Assembly (NCBI GenBank): GCA_001771055.1
Contig: MESS01000040.1
Coordinates: 719 to 8,354 of the forward strand
Source: Caldithrix sp. RBG_13_44_9
GTDB lineage: Bacteria; Calditrichota; Calditrichia; RBG-13-44-9
Direction of reading: 5' to 3'
Length of the DNA stretch: 7,636 nt
Both the position numbers and the translations under genes were made by a program. Positions 6,690 through 7,636 of the stretch are shown here, piece by piece. The first letter of the stretch is position 1; the number at the start of each line of letters is the position of its first letter. The notes under the pieces are model-generated. The model was not told the DNA's origin, searched no databases, and saw only the letters and a program-made list of their open reading frames with translations.

Positions 6690-7636
6690 ATGAAACGGCG
6701 TGATTTTGTCAAACAGGGTATATTGACAGGTTTGGCCTGTTTTTTTCCCCATGTCTGGATCAAAAAAGCCCGGGCTGAAAAAAAAGTAGACCGGTTAACC
6801 ATACTGCAAACCAATGATACTCATTCCCGCATTGATCCCTTTCCGCTCGATGGGGGAAAGCATCAGGGATTAGGCGGTATATCACGACGTTCCACTCTGA
6901 TTGACCGTATCCGCCAGCAGAATCCCAATGTTTTGCTCCTGGACGGGGGTGATGTTTTACAAGGAACCCCATATTTTAATCTCTATAAAGGCCGGGTGGA
7001 ATACGAAACAATGACCGCCTGCGGCTATGACGCCAGTACCCTGGGAAATCATGAATTTGACAGCGGGGTGGATTCCCTGGCTAATGCATTATCCTATGCT
7101 CAATTTGATATCCTGAATTGTAATTATGATTTTGGTAAATCCGTTTTGCGTCCCTTTATCAAGACTTTTACTGTCCGGCAAATAGGGGCTATTAAAGTTG
7201 GTATTACCGCCGTCGGAATAGACTTCGCTGATCTGGTGGCGGAAGATAATCATCAGGGAGTCAGCTACCGTCATCCCTATAAATCTCTGCAATCGGTGGT
7301 ATCTTACTTGCGCAAAGACCAACAGTGTAATCTGGTGATCGTGCTGTCTCACCTGGGATACAAATATAAGGAAGAGCGGCCTTCCGATCTTGAAATGGCC
7401 AGCCAGGTAAATGGAATCGACTGGATCGTCGGAGGCCATACTCACACCTTTATGAATGAACCGGAAATTGTTGTCTCCAGGCATGGTCATACTGCCCGGA
7501 TTCTGCAGGTTGGTTGGGGAGGTATAATCCTCGGTAAGTCAGATTTATATTTTGAAGACCGGCAACTGGTTGCAGTTCACACGGACTGTATCAAGATCGA
7601 TTCCATCGCCGGGGAAAATCAACTTTCAGGGAATCT
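6690..7636 (+). CDS. Tat-exported metallophosphatase, catalytic domain of 5'-nucleotidase (3' end outside window)
   Basis: The visible 315 residues form the N-terminal, metal-binding domain of the UshA/CpdB-type 5'-nucleotidases, which remove phosphate from nucleotides or cyclic nucleotides in the periplasm using two metal ions. A twin-arginine signal begins the protein: KRRDFVK (2-8), a short hydrophobic stretch (10-20) and a likely cleavage after ARA (27-29). The metal ligands are all in place: NDTH (42-45, Asp43 and His45), DGGD (85-88, Asp88), GNHEFD (119-124, Asn120 and catalytic His121), His221 in LSHLG, and GGHTH (248-252, His250 and His252). The reading frame is intact to the right edge, where the domain is nearly finished, so a stop soon after the window would give a stand-alone catalytic subunit. 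If the frame instead continues some 200 codons, the protein has its own C-terminal domain and the split-enzyme reading fails. The likely partner is the lipoprotein encoded at 4700-5485. Confidence 0.93.
   Translation, partial: MKRRDFVKQGILTGLACFFPHVWIKKARAEKKVDRLTILQTNDTHSRIDPFPLDGGKHQGLGGISRRSTLIDRIRQQNPNVLLLDGGDVLQGTPYFNLYKGRVEYETMTACGYDASTLGNHEFDSGVDSLANALSYAQFDILNCNYDFGKSVLRPFIKTFTVRQIGAIKVGITAVGIDFADLVAEDNHQGVSYRHPYKSLQSVVSYLRKDQQCNLVIVLSHLGYKYKEERPSDLEMASQVNGIDWIVGGHTHTFMNEPEIVVSRHGHTARILQVGWGGIILGKSDLYFEDRQLVAVHTDCIKIDSIAGENQLSGN

Noticed and set aside
7089..7490. 133-codon open frame on the - strand
   Set aside because: Lies wholly antisense to the metallophosphatase gene, whose catalytic motifs GNHEFD and GGHTH fix the true frame in this region.

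Overview
The window carries six protein-coding genes, all on the + strand. Four gaps are short (2, 74, 19 and 64 bases); the fifth, of about 204 bases, precedes the last gene, which runs off the right edge. I see no RNA gene, CRISPR array, insertion sequence or convincing intrinsic terminator. The organism looks like a Gram-negative bacterium, probably of the wider FCB assemblage (Bacteroidota, Calditrichota, KSB1-like or similar). Reasons: a 5'-nucleotidase whose catalytic and C-terminal domains are on separate genes, a lipoprotein with a loose lipobox, a Tat-exported partner, and a flippase/GH57 pair with moderate G+C. This placement is inference; no phylogenetic marker gene is present.

Layout: 1-155 is upstream leader, possibly with the last codons of a preceding gene. 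156-1673 encodes a roughly 14-helix MOP-superfamily polysaccharide flippase (Wzx-like). After only two bases comes 1676-3850, a 724-residue GH57 glycosidase/glucanotransferase with all its catalytic motifs. 3925-4680 is a class I SAM methyltransferase of the METTL/Methyltransf_16 type. 4700-5485 is a lipoprotein that is a free-standing 5'-nucleotidase C-terminal (substrate-binding) domain. 5550-6485 is an AT-rich FkbM-like methyltransferase-fold protein, followed by about 200 AT-rich bases with no recognisable content. 6690 to the right edge is the Tat-exported metallophosphatase (catalytic) domain of a 5'-nucleotidase, complete through its last metal-binding motif.

Functionally, the first two genes point to glycan export and alpha-glucan metabolism. 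The genes at 4700 and 6690 look like two halves of one periplasmic or outer-surface nucleotide-scavenging enzyme, one lipid-anchored and one Tat-exported. The most notable feature is that this pair is interrupted by a low-G+C gene and AT-rich spacer, which looks like a later acquisition. Otherwise the window is fairly ordinary: I do not see a new defence system or mobile element, and the findings are modest on purpose.
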